Source: Lunularia cruciata
Taxonomy: Eukaryota > Streptophyta > Marchantiopsida > Lunulariales > Lunulariaceae
Assembly: GCA_948567375.1 (NCBI GenBank)
Contig: OX419757.1
Span: 14,198,001-14,262,000, forward strand
Length of the DNA stretch: 64,000 nt
Direction: 5' to 3'
Shown here: piece by piece, positions 46,529-56,440 of the stretch
How the letters are laid out: each line of letters begins with the position of its first letter
How positions within the stretch are numbered: position 1 is the stretch's first letter
Made by a program: the position numbers and the translations under genes
Notes under the pieces: model-generated
Databases searched by the model: none
Told to the model about the DNA's origin: nothing
The model's input: only the letters and a program-made list of their open reading frames with translations

Positions 46529-47119
46529 CTATCTAAAGTAAGCTACAAAGTATGAGAGTGAGAGTGGTACTCCCTGACGCCTAACATGATAAGCTCTCGC
46601 GCACTCCCTGACAAATGTGTCAAATGCCGTGTCCATCGCTCCATATAACTCCAAGGCTAGAGGAACAAAGAGGTGATCTCGCTGCATGCCCCTATACTTG
46701 GAGACCTTGCGACCTGCTGCTGCACTCACCGCCCATCCAGGGGGATGGGTAATCACTCCCTCCAAAACTGTATCTCGCGTAGGGTCCGTCACCACGACAT
46801 CCGCTATTGTCACCTGATTATCTCGGACCAAGTATAAGTCTGCCCTGACACGTGTCGTCTGCAACGCATACGAACGCTCCCTCCAAGCCAAGTATCCACT
46901 CTCTCGTGCCATAGCAAACACTATGTCTCTAATGGCATCATGGGTAGCTATCCTCTGTCCTCCAAAAGGACACCGTGTCATGTGGACCACCGCTGCATCT
47001 AGTGTAGAACCACACTCACAAGTGAGTAGTGAAGATGCAGATGGGTGGACCAAACCTAGGCAAAACCTCATTGCTGTAGAGAAAGTAGCCGGTGCGAGTT
47101 GGAAAGCCCTAATGCATGG
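46529..47119 (-). pseudogene. C-terminal zinc knuckle and restriction-like endonuclease domain of the LINE
   Basis: Follows the RT in the same frame after the single TGA. It shows a C-x-C…H-x3-C knuckle (TCECGSTLDAAVVHMTRC), then QRIATHDAIRDIVFAMA, then VRADLYLVRDNQVTIADVVV, in which RAD and the aspartate of ADV fit a PD-(D/E)XK-type nuclease, and finally KVSKYRGMQRDHLFVPLALE before a stop at 46529-46531. This layout matches non-LTR elements that use a restriction-like endonuclease (R2/R4/NeSL-type and their relatives) instead of an AP-endonuclease. The catalytic assignment is by pattern, not by structure. Confidence 0.72.
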
Positions 47120-48804
47120 TCAAGCTAGGATCCACGAGCCTGCACCCTTGCCGGAGCAAGAGCATAGACGTGCTCTAGTAGCCTGAGGAATGGACGAGTC
47201 AACTAAGAGAGAATGTAGCATATGCTCACACTGTCGCTCCATCAAGGAAGACTGTAGACCTTTAGTCCAATCTGACGATAGTGAAGCAAACGGTGGAAAA
47301 CCCTCTCGTGCTCGTGGAGATAGACTATCTCTTGTCTGCCGCAATAACACCTGGAGAGAAAAGGATCCTCCCTCCACCTCTATCACATAAGTCTCCAAAA
47401 CCGGCCTATCAGCAACCACAAAATGAGAGGCAAGTAGGGGTGCCAAGAGAGCCCAACTACCCAAAAATACTATAGGTGCCATCTCCTCTATAGAAAGCAA
47501 GTCAACCCCACCACATGAGATTGGTAGAGCCGTCTGTCTACATGCCAAATCCCCTATCACACACTCAAAAGTCCCTGGTCCAATAATATCACCAAAGACT
47601 CCCATAATCCTCCTATCAAATGCTCTCAGACGTGATAGGAAGGACAGTGAGGGGGGAACTGTATGGATGAGGTAGGATGGTCGACGAGCAATACTGGAAG
47701 AGAGTATACCAAATGCCACCTGCGGATCTCCTAGTAATGGAAGGTCATCCACATGGAGAACATCCTCTGCAAGTGCAGCGTCCAAGAAGCGTGTGACAAA
47801 ATCCTCCGATCCTACTGGCACTCCAAGAACACAAAGTCCCTCTGTGGATGTGATGCAACCCTCTGGAAGCTCAAGGTGGGGAGGGATACCTAAAGGGGAC
47901 CATGCCCTACACTTTGACACCTTGACTCTCAAGCCTACTAGATGTAGCTCGGTAGTCAAGTAGTCAAAGGCCTGCCTAATCTGATCTACAGGGCCTACGA
48001 TGTGTGTATCATCTGCCAAGGATGGAAATACACAACCTGGCATGGCCAAAGTAGTAGACAGGAGAGCTCTAAAGTGAGCCATGGCAAATAAGGGCCCCCC
48101 CAGAGGATCTCCCTGACGTGTACCAACAGCTGACTCCAAGACGGTGACTCCCTCCTGTGAACCACCATGCTGGTAGTAAAGGGAAGCAGGAGAGCCATAA
48201 AAAGACCGCACAAAAGGAATGAGACTCGCCAAGGATCCACCAGCCTCCCTAAGCTCTCTAAAGATGGATGCACGTGAGACGCTATTAAAAGCATTCTCAA
48301 CATCCACTGTAGGACGACCCACTCCGGATGGATATCTAGGAGTGCTCTAATGCCTAGAGATATAGCCTCACATCCTCCAGGTGTAGCTACTCCAAACTGA
48401 TGTGGACTAAAGTGTTGTCGAAAGTGAGAACGATGTTGAAGGACAATGGTACGACTGACCAAACGCAAAAAGATCTCTCCAATAGCAATCGGTCTAATGC
48501 CTCCTGTGTCCTTCTTGATCATGAGAAGTCGACTAGCACCTAAGACCCGACTAACAGACATAGGAATATCTCCTCTCGCTATTGTTGCAGCCACCTGAAA
48601 CAACTCGGTAAAACCACTAGAAGGATCATCTGCCTGGAAGCAATCTCTAAGGTGCTCATAAACCATCCCTGACAAGCCTCCTGAGGAAAGGCGAGGGGCA
48701 GTGCACAATGCTTGTGCAAATAGCGACCTATCAAGACATAAAGGCTGCTCAGGCTGATAATCTAAGACCTCTAGTGGTAATCCCTCTACTGCTATAGGAT
48801 GCAA
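47120..48804 (-). pseudogene. Non-LTR reverse transcriptase, one frameshift
   Basis: Reads from LPLEVLDYQPEQPLCLDRSL through RPIAIGEIFLRLVSRTIVLQ (finger/palm), SPHQFGVATPGG, then motif A VDVENAFNSVSRASI (preceded by a frameshift near 48290), motif B GTRQGDPLGGPLFAMA and motif C FPSLADDTHIVG, where the usual YADD is L-A-D-D. The frameshift is a one-base loss relative to the copy at 63.6 kb. Two open frames, 47995-48804 and 47120-48322, cover the domain. The downstream frame closes with a TGA at 47120-47122 that is in frame with the endonuclease region, at a position where CGA arginine is likely. Confidence 0.9.
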
Positions 48805-49477
48805 TGAGCGTAGGGAAGAGATGGTCTCATAAGTAGGATTTCTAACTGGTGCCGGAGCAGGTCTTCATATACACCGAGATCTGCTCGGTCTAGTTCACCG
48901 TGTTCAGAAGCGCTAGCGTGAATCCTGTAACATATCCTCCTGGCCATAAATCGACCTGTGCATCTTCCTCGTTCCTTGATCTCCTCACTCCTAACTCACA
49001 CCAACACCTGAGTTTGCTTGAAGCAAGTATGTGATTAAATAATTAATTAATTAGTGTTAACTTTTACTTATGGATATCAACGTGCAACTTGAGTAGAAGT
49101 GTTGCTGTACCCAGCTTAAAGAATCGTAATCGTAACTCATATAGTTCAATCTATCAATGTCAAGTCATGTGGTGATTATCGTTTCCCTTCTGGTTTACTC
49201 TTTTGGCTTTTCAACATCATTAGGAGTTTCTCTTCGCGCCAAATTAAAGGAATTTGGTCTAATTGATAACTGAAAGAACACCATTATATGATTTTGATAC
49301 GCACCATCGTGCCCTTTTGACAAGGCGGTGGTCCCAAAGACACAAATCGTACGAAACTATAGATTGCTTTGTTTGCAGTAAAACAGCCTTCTGATGAGAA
49401 GTTTCTCTCGCCTCGATTTTGTATCTTCCAAAGCGCTTTCCCAACAACTTCTTTCCTTCTATTCTCCTTTATCTCCT

Positions 49478-49551
49478 ATGTCTTGTCCTTGTATGGCTTG
49501 ACGTGGTCTTTCCGTCCTTCGTGTTATCCTACGCGGTCGCCTTCTTTGTTT
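49478..49551 (+). mobile_element. Tiny LINE 3'-end insertion (74 bp) with 11-bp target duplication
   Basis: CTTTATCTCCT occurs at 49467-49477 and 49552-49562. Between them lie 74 bp reading …TTGTATGGCTTGACGTGGTC…CCTACGCGGTCGCC plus CTTTGTTT, matching the 3' end of the LINE family (46272 copy, opposite strand). It is a severely 5'-truncated insertion. Confidence 0.85.
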
Positions 49552-50164
49552 CTTTATCTCCTCGTCTATGTGCTGCGATCCAGAAACTTATAAACAGCTT
49601 GGCATCAGCGTTACAAAAGGACTGGACTTAGATTAATGTGCCGCTCTATACCCAATTCATATATGCTCACATCTACAAGAATCTGAAATAAGCACGTCGG
49701 ACATCATCACGTACTTGAGCACTTCAAAATGCGAGTAGATCGAGGAGCCTCGATGCTGACCCTTTTTAAGATGAGGGAGATTGAATGAAGGCCTGTTAGT
49801 TGAGAGAGAAAGCATGATCGATGAAACTTGTGATGGTCAATTGCATTCTAAGCAGCTAAGAGTATGAGCAACGAAAGAGGTTCAGTGTAGTGCCGAACTA
49901 AATATCGGAAGCACAATGGTGACGCAGCATGAGAGCAAAGCTAACTAAGTGGCGTAACGATAAAAGAAGGGATCCCTAAACTTCGAAGCAGCTGGCAGGC
50001 CAGCCAAACTAACTGGAGACGAATGTGGAGGTAACGGTGGTCTCATCGGGAACTGTGTTGTACGTCATCATAGCACACATGTAACGAGGCCTCGGGAGGA
50101 TGAGAGGGTGGGTGGTGTTTTCATCCATCTGAATGTGGAAAATGCCTTTTCTTTTGTTTTAGAA

Positions 50165-50240
50165 GAAGAGGATAACAAGAAGGATGGGAAGACCCCATCA
50201 AGCCGTACAAGGAAAAGACATAGTGGGTAAAATGGGGAGG
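50165..50240 (-). mobile_element. LINE 3'-tail fragment upstream of the aldo/keto reductase
   Basis: Reads on the minus strand as CTTGTACGGCTTGATGGGGT followed by CTTCCCATCCTTCTTGTTAT, matching the LINE 3' end in the 46272 copy. It lacks the terminal CTACGCGGTCGCC and no clear target duplication was found. It lies about 125 bp upstream of the proposed reductase ATG. Confidence 0.75.
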
Positions 50241-50363
50241 ATTCGTTTGTTGACTGAAAGACTAGAACCAGAGCAGAGCATGGCTAGTGCGAACTTTTGA
50301 AGGAGCTCAGCAGAGGGTGACAGTGGGATATCAACAAAGCGGAACACCTGGAAGTTTGAAGCC

Positions 50364-53117
50364 ATGGCGGGAGCTTTGGGACCAGCGCTGGAGTCCCTGC
50401 TGCGGTTGCCTGGACGCACGGTACATATTTCCTCCACCTTCGCAATTTCTCGTTGCAATTCTGGGTGGCCGGGACATGACATTCGTTATGTTGACCTCAA
50501 GGCAAATTTTCATGCAGTAATGTCTGTTTTTCTGCTGATTTTGAAAGTGAAGCAATTTTAGTGTAATTTTGGAGGGGGTCCATTTCAAGATTAGATGGCA
50601 GTTCTTATGAGTTTGAAACTCAAAGAATTTATTATTTCTATTTCGAGGGCGACCATTTCGAGGATCGATTGCTTTTCTGTTCCTGAGTTCGAAGCTGAAG
50701 GAAATTCTTTGTGCAAATTTGAGAGGCACGCACCTCGGAAATCGATTTACTTTTGAAAGAACCGAAGGTGGAAGTGATGGGTGCAGCAGCAGGTGAAGAT
50801 GGGGCCCTTATCAGTGACACCAATGGGGTTTGGGACATGGGCGTGGGGTAATCAGCTGCTTTGGGCTTATGACCCATCCATGGATCCTGAACTACAGCAA
50901 GTTTTCAATTTAGCCGTTGAAAGTGGAGTGAACCTGTTCGATACAGCTGACTCTTATGGCACCGGTCGTTTCAATGGGCGCAGCGAAATGCTTCTGGGCG
51001 ATTTCATTCGTGACTTCAAAGGTCTGCTTTAAGTTCTGCTCATATTTCGACAAATGTGACGGAATCATGGCACTCCTCTGCAAGTTCGAATTGTTCTGTT
51101 TCACAATACCGCATCAAATATCAATTCTCTTTAAGTTCGGAGAGTTTACTCTTGCCACTCCAATTCGTACTTTATAAAGATAAATACAAATCTGAAATGC
51201 AAATTCGGAATCAAAATTTCCAACTGTTTTTCTTTCCAAGCATGTGACCAATTCCTGTTTACGTAATTTTGATATCTTTCCTTGAGCTCGGGGGCAAAAT
51301 CTTATCACAGCCTTAGTGAGCGCAGATAATCATTTGCAGACTCTTCATGTTCGTATTGTAGATCTAGTGTCAATTGAGGGGTGCTTATCGTTGTGAAGGC
51401 CACTCTCTGATCTGTACAGAGGTCATTGGTGAAGCTCTACATTGTGTTTCTCCACAAAGGTTGTAGTGTGTTTCGGCAGGGCAGTTCTTGATTCTGATAC
51501 AGAGAGGAGATAGGTATACTGAAGTTGGAGTTTGATTCATTTTTCAGGATCAGAGAGCAAAAGGAACCGCATAGCAATTGCCACTAAATTTGCTGCATAT
51601 CCTTGGAGATTAACACCGGGACAAATTGTCAAAGCATGCAAGTATGTCCTCAGTGCTTCTGGTTGTATCCTGTTAGCTTTGAATTCGACAGGCAGCAGTC
51701 TCACGTAAAAGTTGCCAATTCTCCAGCTAAAATGTGAGTCAGTGAAGTAAGAAGTACTCTTGGGCTTCGTTGAAATCTAAGGAACAATTCCTATGTTTTT
51801 GTTAAGGGGCTCATTAGGGAGACTGCAACTTGACCAACTTGGGATTGGGCAGCTGCACTGGTCTGCTGCAAACTACGCTCCATTCCAAGAAAGGGCTCTG
51901 TGGGATGGTTTAGCGGCTGTATACCAAGAGGTGGGATTGGGCTCTTCTCTCACTTGCAGTGTGCGTTAACAAGGCCATTTGTACTTTGAGAGACATGGAT
52001 CTGAAGAGCACCAGTATGGTGAGTCTGTCCATTTTATACGCTCAAATTTCCGTTCAGTGGACAATCAGCTGAAGACTGTACTAAACATGACGTTACCCAG
52101 GGACTAGTGAAAGCTGTTGGGGTGAGCAACTACGGGCCTAAACAGCTTATGCGGGTGCATAGCTATTTGGAGAAGAAAGGGGTTCCTTTGAGTGCTGTCC
52201 AGGTAAATCTCGCCGTTGATTTTTTGTGCCACTAATCTAGAACGACGGTGCCTTTCAGTCATATGCAAGAGAAGACATTTCTGCATACCATGGGCTACAA
52301 TATCCAAGGAAAGGAATTTCTCAAGTTGTGTTTAAGACCACAGTTAGGCAGGCACACCTGGTTTTGTCTCCTGTTGTTTGACTCAACAGACTAGATCACC
52401 TGGGAAGAGGCTGCTGCAGGGTAATGTCCCACTAACAATGTATAGTGACGGTTCCTCTGACAATTCTGCAGATCCAGTTTTCGCTAATCAGCTATGGTCC
52501 AGATCAAAAGGAGGTGAAGACTATATGTGATGATCTTGGCATTCAGCTCATTGCCTACAGTCCGTTGGGGCTAGGAATGCTCACGGGAAAGTACAATGCG
52601 TCTAATGTACCATCAGGCCCCCGGTAATTGCATCAGAGATCATTTATAACCCATTCACCACACTTCCCATCATTTCCAACATTTGTGCTTGGCTGACTAT
52701 ATCCCCGCCTACATGTTCAGAGGTCAACTCTTCAAACAGATTTTACCTGGTTTGGAAAACTTACAGTCGGTGATGGAGTCTATAGCGAAAAGGAGGAAGA
52801 AATCACTCTCACAGGTACGGGAAGTAATCGATTAAAAACTATTTATGGCTGAGATGATGCATGATCTATGCTCCATACCCTGTAACCCTTCATTCTCACA
52901 GCGTCTATTTGACTGTAATTACCATTTGCAGGTCGCAATCAACTGGTGTATGTGCAAAGGCGCTGTTCCAATACCCGGGGTGAAGAATCTAAGTCAGGCC
53001 AAGGACAATTTAGGAGCCCTTAACTGGCGATTAACTTCACAGGAGGTAGCTACCTTAGAAGAGGCAGCTGCTTCTGCACCTCGAGGCATGATACAAAACA
53101 TTTTTCAAACAAGCTGA
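50364..53117 (+). CDS. Aldo/keto reductase, plastid-type (At1g06690-like)
   Basis: Eight exons: 50364-50516, 50787-51021, 51548-51641, 51807-51930, 52101-52202, 52472-52623, 52721-52814 and 52932-53117. All junctions are GT/AG and the total is 1140 nt, giving 379 aa in frame, close to the Arabidopsis protein At1g06690. Exon 1 (ATG in GCCATGG) encodes a serine/arginine-rich N-terminus that would serve as a plastid transit peptide. Core features: MGFGTWAWGNQLLWAY, FDTADSYG with the catalytic aspartate and tyrosine, IAIATKFAAYPW (lysine) and IGQLHWSAANY (histidine), completing the Asp-Tyr-Lys-His tetrad; then VGVSNYGP, IAYSPLGLGMLTGKY, PIPGVKNL and the end MIQNIFQTS. NAD(P)H-dependent carbonyl reduction is inferred from family; the substrate is unknown. 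Exon 1 is the least certain part, though its phase fits exactly. Confidence 0.9.
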
Positions 53118-53470
53118 GTGTAACAATGTGGCACCTTCTCAAGAACCAGGGAAGTTAACTTGGCAAAGGGCCTGAGGCATCGAAGGCTGCTGCTTTGCAT
53201 GTCAGAAATCCGTTTGGGAGAGGCAGCATACCTTGCTTGAAAACTGACACATTTCAGTGTCACAGGTGTGATGAGGAGCACTCATGGCCTCAAAACGCAA
53301 TCGTACCGCAGGAACCGGCGTGCTCCGTTATGACCTGCCGTCTGTAAACGGCGGCCGGTTCTTTCAACTTTGCGCCGTGCGGGAAAACGCGAGCCGGCTT
53401 GCATACGACAAAGTTTTCTTGGCTTCCGTTTCACCTTTCGATTCACTTGTAGGTTAATTGCATCACCATG
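53118..53470. other. 3' flank of the reductase, with a dispersed GC-rich repeat
   Basis: Holds the reductase 3' UTR. At 53345-53382 the sequence CGGCGGCCGGTTCTTTCAAC continues as TTTGCGCCGTGCGG, closely matching 60096-60130 (GGCGGCCGGTTTTCCCAACT then TTGTGCCGTACGG). The shared block suggests an uncharacterised repeat family. Confidence 0.55.
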
Positions 53471-53482
53471 CTAATCATAATT

Positions 53483-53530
53483 GGTGGGGTCTTCCCATCC
53501 TTCATGTTTTCTACGCGGTCGCCCTTGTGT
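53483..53530 (+). mobile_element. Tiny LINE 3'-end insertion (48 bp) with 12-bp target duplication
   Basis: CTAATCATAATT occurs at 53471-53482 and 53531-53542. The 48 bp between read GGTGGGGTCTTCCCATCCTT, then CATGTTTTCTACGCGGTCGC and CCTTGTGT, the terminal sequence of the LINE family. Its nature would be invisible without the family's 3' end for comparison. Confidence 0.9.
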
Positions 53531-53887
53531 CTAATCATAATTAGAGATGTTGGTTTGAGATTCACCTTTCGTATGCGCTAATCTGAGATTACACCGTATA
53601 TCACTTTGCTCGGTTTGGAGCCTGGCGGTCATCCGTGGATGTGGATGCGCATCGTTCGTTCTTCGATTTGATTCAACACACCATTTCTCGTGAGTACAAT
53701 TAACTAGATTTACTTAAGTGTTATTCAACATGTAATAACATTAGTGCATGGAAAACCGACTCGAATGTAATTGAGACATATACACTTGGGAGGAGACAAC
53801 AAACAACCATATGTCGAGTTAGAAAATAGATACTGATGGATGAGCTCTGGATGCATGTCCTGCTATCCCCTAAACTCACATTAACTG

Positions 53888-54983
53888 GAAAAAGGTGACC
53901 ACTTAGAATAAATGAAGGATGGGAAGACCCCATCAAGCTGAATATGGGGGAGACCAAAAAAAAAAAAAAGAGTAACTTGGGGTTAGGCCCCAATAGAGTC
54001 TAAATGAGAAATTTGCCTTATCACACCTAAAATATCTAAACTGTATGGTTTAGATACAATGGAACATCCAAAGAAATATCATCTAATGTGATTGTTCTTC
54101 TAAGGATTGTACTAGCCACTATCTTGGTAGAGCAATGGACATATATTGTCTAAAATATACTACAAAGTATGAGAGAGTATCCAAAGAAATATCATCTAAT
54201 GTGATTGTTCTTCTAAGGATGGTATTAGCCACTACTCTTTATAGAACAATGGACACACACGGTCTAAAATATACTACAAAGTATTAGAGTGAAAGTGGTA
54301 GCACTTGATCCTTAATATGATAAGCTTTTGTTCACTCCTTGACAAATGTATCATATGTCATGTCCATCACTCTATATAACTCCAAGGCTAGAGGAACAAA
54401 GAGGTGATCTTGCTGTATACCCCTATACTTGGAAACCTTGCGACTTGTTGCTATACTCGCCGCCCATCCAAAGGGATGGGTAATCACTCCCTCCAAACCT
54501 ATATCCCGCTTAGGGTCCGTAACCACGACATCTGCTATTGTGACCTAATCATCTCGGACCTGACCAAATATAAATCTGTTCTGATACGTGTCATCTGCAA
54601 AACATACGAAAGCTCACTCCAAGCCAAGTATTCACTCTCTCGTGCTATAACAAACACTATGTCCCTAATGGCATCATGGGTAACTATCCTCTATCCTCCA
54701 AAAGGACATCGTATCATGTGTATAGTTGCTTTTCTAGTGTAAAATCACACTCACAAAAGAATAATGAAAATGCAAATGGATGTGCCAAATGAATAATGAA
54801 AATGCAAATGGGTGGGCCAAATGTAAGCAAAACCTCATCACAAGAGAGAAAATAACTAATGCGAGTTGGAATGCCCCAATCCAAGAGCTACACCCTTGCC
54901 GGAACCAGAGCGAAGCGGAGACGTGCTCTAGTAACTTGTAAAATGAACGAGTCTACTAAGAGAGAAGGTAACATGTGCTTTTG
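53888..54983 (-). mobile_element. Decayed 5'-truncated LINE copy with 13-bp target duplication
   Basis: A minus-strand copy of the 3' part of the LINE, containing the endonuclease region (54332-54526 reads GLEGVITHPFGWAASIATSR and VSKYRGIQQDHLFVPLALEL) and the 3' tail GGGGTCTTCCCATCC. It is flanked by CTCACATTAACTG (53875-53887) and CTCTCATTAACTG (54984-54996), a 13-bp duplication with one mismatch. It has many stops and frameshifts and contains an internal 113-bp tandem duplication (54066-54178 and 54179-54291). Confidence 0.85.
54066..54291. repeat. 113-bp tandem duplication inside the LINE copy
   Basis: ATCCAAAGAAATATCATCTA starts at 54066 and 54179, and CTAAAATATACTACAAAGTAT recurs at the same offset. 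The intact copy at 46.4-46.6 kb has this sequence once, so it happened after insertion or in a parent. Confidence 0.85.
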
Positions 54984-55180
54984 CTCTCATTAACTGCTAA
55001 TAAACGATTTTGTTAATTGATGAAACCGGTTATGGCCCGTAATCTTCCATAGCCGGCTGCACGCTTTATGGCCACGAGTGTGCAAAATTCTTACTTCGTG
55101 GTGCAGACGGGAAACGCCGCAGCCGTGCCTTTCAGGGTCACGAGTGTACCTGGTGCATGAGTTTCAGGGGCCTATGCATG

Positions 55181-55556
55181 TTGGTCCAATAGCTCGCAAC
55201 TCTATAATTCAACAGAAAAGTAAATTTGCATTCACGACTAACAGTGCAATCAGCACTTCCGCCTGTTCGTGCATCATTATTTGAGACTCAGATTCGAGAA
55301 TGAAGTGTTGGTCCAGTAGCTCGCAACTCTATAAATCAACAGAAAAATAAATTTGCAATCACGACTAACAGTGCAAGTCAGCACTTCCGCCTGTTCGTGC
55401 ATCATTATTTGAGACTCAGATTTGAGAATGAAGTATTGGTCCATTAGCTCGCAACTCGTTAAATCAACAGAGAAGTTAATTTGCATCCAAGACTGACAGT
55501 GCAAGTCAGCACTTCCGCCAGTTCGTTAATTGAGAATCAGATTCGAGAATGAAGTA
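55181..55556. repeat. Three-copy tandem repeat, period 127-128 bp
   Basis: TTGGTCCA starts the units at 55181, 55308 and 55436. Each continues TAGCTCGCAACTC, CAACAGA(A/G)AAGTAAATTTGC-like, CAGCACTTCCGCC and GAGAATGAAGT. The third unit is the most diverged and is shortened. It is too long and too variable to be a CRISPR array. Confidence 0.9.
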
Positions 55557-55560
55557 TCCT

Positions 55561-55624
55561 TCTAAACGGACAGCTAAAGTCTTCAGCTGATGTCTAAACG
55601 GACAGCTAAAGTCATCAGCTGATG
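55561..55624. repeat. 32-bp tandem repeat, two copies
   Basis: TCTAAACGGACAGCTAAAGT starts at 55561 and 55593; one base differs (CTTCAGCTGATG versus CATCAGCTGATG). It sits just after the 127-bp repeat array. Confidence 0.9.
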
Positions 55625-56440
55625 TCGTTAGCTCGGATGTTTGGTGCGTGAGTCGCTGAACAGCAATTTTATTAACTACAGCCGATCTTAGTCTGCACTG
55701 CAACCCCCAATCTGGCCGTGTCGAACAAACTCGACAGCTGTGGCCAGTGTATCGCCCTTGGTATTTTTGCAGTCATTCTGCAAATCCGAGCTCTAGACCA
55801 TTACTTTCGACAAATTGCAGGCGAAGTGAAAGTGGAAAGTCGATTCTGTTCCTGCACTGCCCCTTTACTGTCGCACGAAAAGCATGTGAGAAGTTGAAAG
55901 ATTCGGCCCTAAAGTCGGTTCGGTTATTACTGCTCGAAAAGCTGCCTGTGCTGTGTCTGAATTGAATGGCGAACAATATTGGACCACACGACGCTACGTG
56001 AGCCATGACGAGACCTCGTACACAGTTCGTGCGTGCCCATTATTGTCCATATCGTCGATCTGAGACCATCTACAAGTCCCTAGAAAGAGCGGGCTGTCGA
56101 TGATTTGATGACGCGCTCGTTCAATGATCAGATTCTCTAGGAACCTCTGAATTGAGCGTGGTCACACATATCTTCATTCCCACCCATATGTTAAGCGTAA
56201 CGAAGGTTAATATAGCTCGTTCGTGAGATTGCGACATTCAAAGACTTTTCTGAGCTGAAACAAGTGTTGTACTTGTTCTAAATGCACTTCTTTAGGAACT
56301 GAAACACTTCCGACAAGAAGAGTTGCGCATGGCGCAAATAAATTTCCAGGTGTAGTAGCATTTTGCAATTGAGCTTTGAGGGACAGCCGGCGACAGACAG
56401 ATTTTACTGGAAGAGGAAAGAGATCTACACACCTTCGTGC

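Larger units (their letters stand above)
46272..48837 (-). mobile_element. 5'-truncated non-LTR retrotransposon (LINE) copy, with target duplication
   Basis: A 2.57-kb minus-strand copy encoding a reverse transcriptase and a C-terminal restriction-like endonuclease domain. It is flanked by the direct repeat ATTTCTAAC at 46263-46271 and 48838-48846. Homology to the copy at 62.4 kb stops exactly at the upper repeat, so this marks the truncated 5' end. The 3' end on the minus strand reads CCTACGCGGTCACC plus a short T-rich tail, the same end as the small insertions at 49478-49551 and 53483-53530. There is no poly(A) tail. The copy is relatively young: coding potential is interrupted by only two visible lesions. 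Confidence 0.87.
48847..50363. other. Intergenic between LINE copy and aldo/keto reductase
   Basis: No gene seen. It contains a 74-bp LINE 3'-end insertion (49478-49551) and a LINE tail fragment (about 50165-50240). The last few hundred bases should contain the promoter of the reductase gene, so the tail fragment lies in it. Confidence 0.5.
54997..56440. other. Intergenic with tandem repeats
   Basis: No gene seen. Contains the three-copy 127-bp repeat (55181-55556), a 32-bp repeat (55561-55624) and the 3' flank of ARP9. Open frames at 55747-55965 (+) and 55773-56006 (-) overlap and have no domain. Confidence 0.5.

Noticed and set aside
50140-50245. Target duplication around the LINE tail upstream of the reductase
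   Set aside because: Only an ATCCT pentamer could be matched, which is too short to accept for this family, whose other duplications are 9-13 bp.
55181-55556. Regular repeats resembling a CRISPR array
   Set aside because: Units are 127 bp with no short identical repeats separated by unique spacers, and the genome is eukaryotic.
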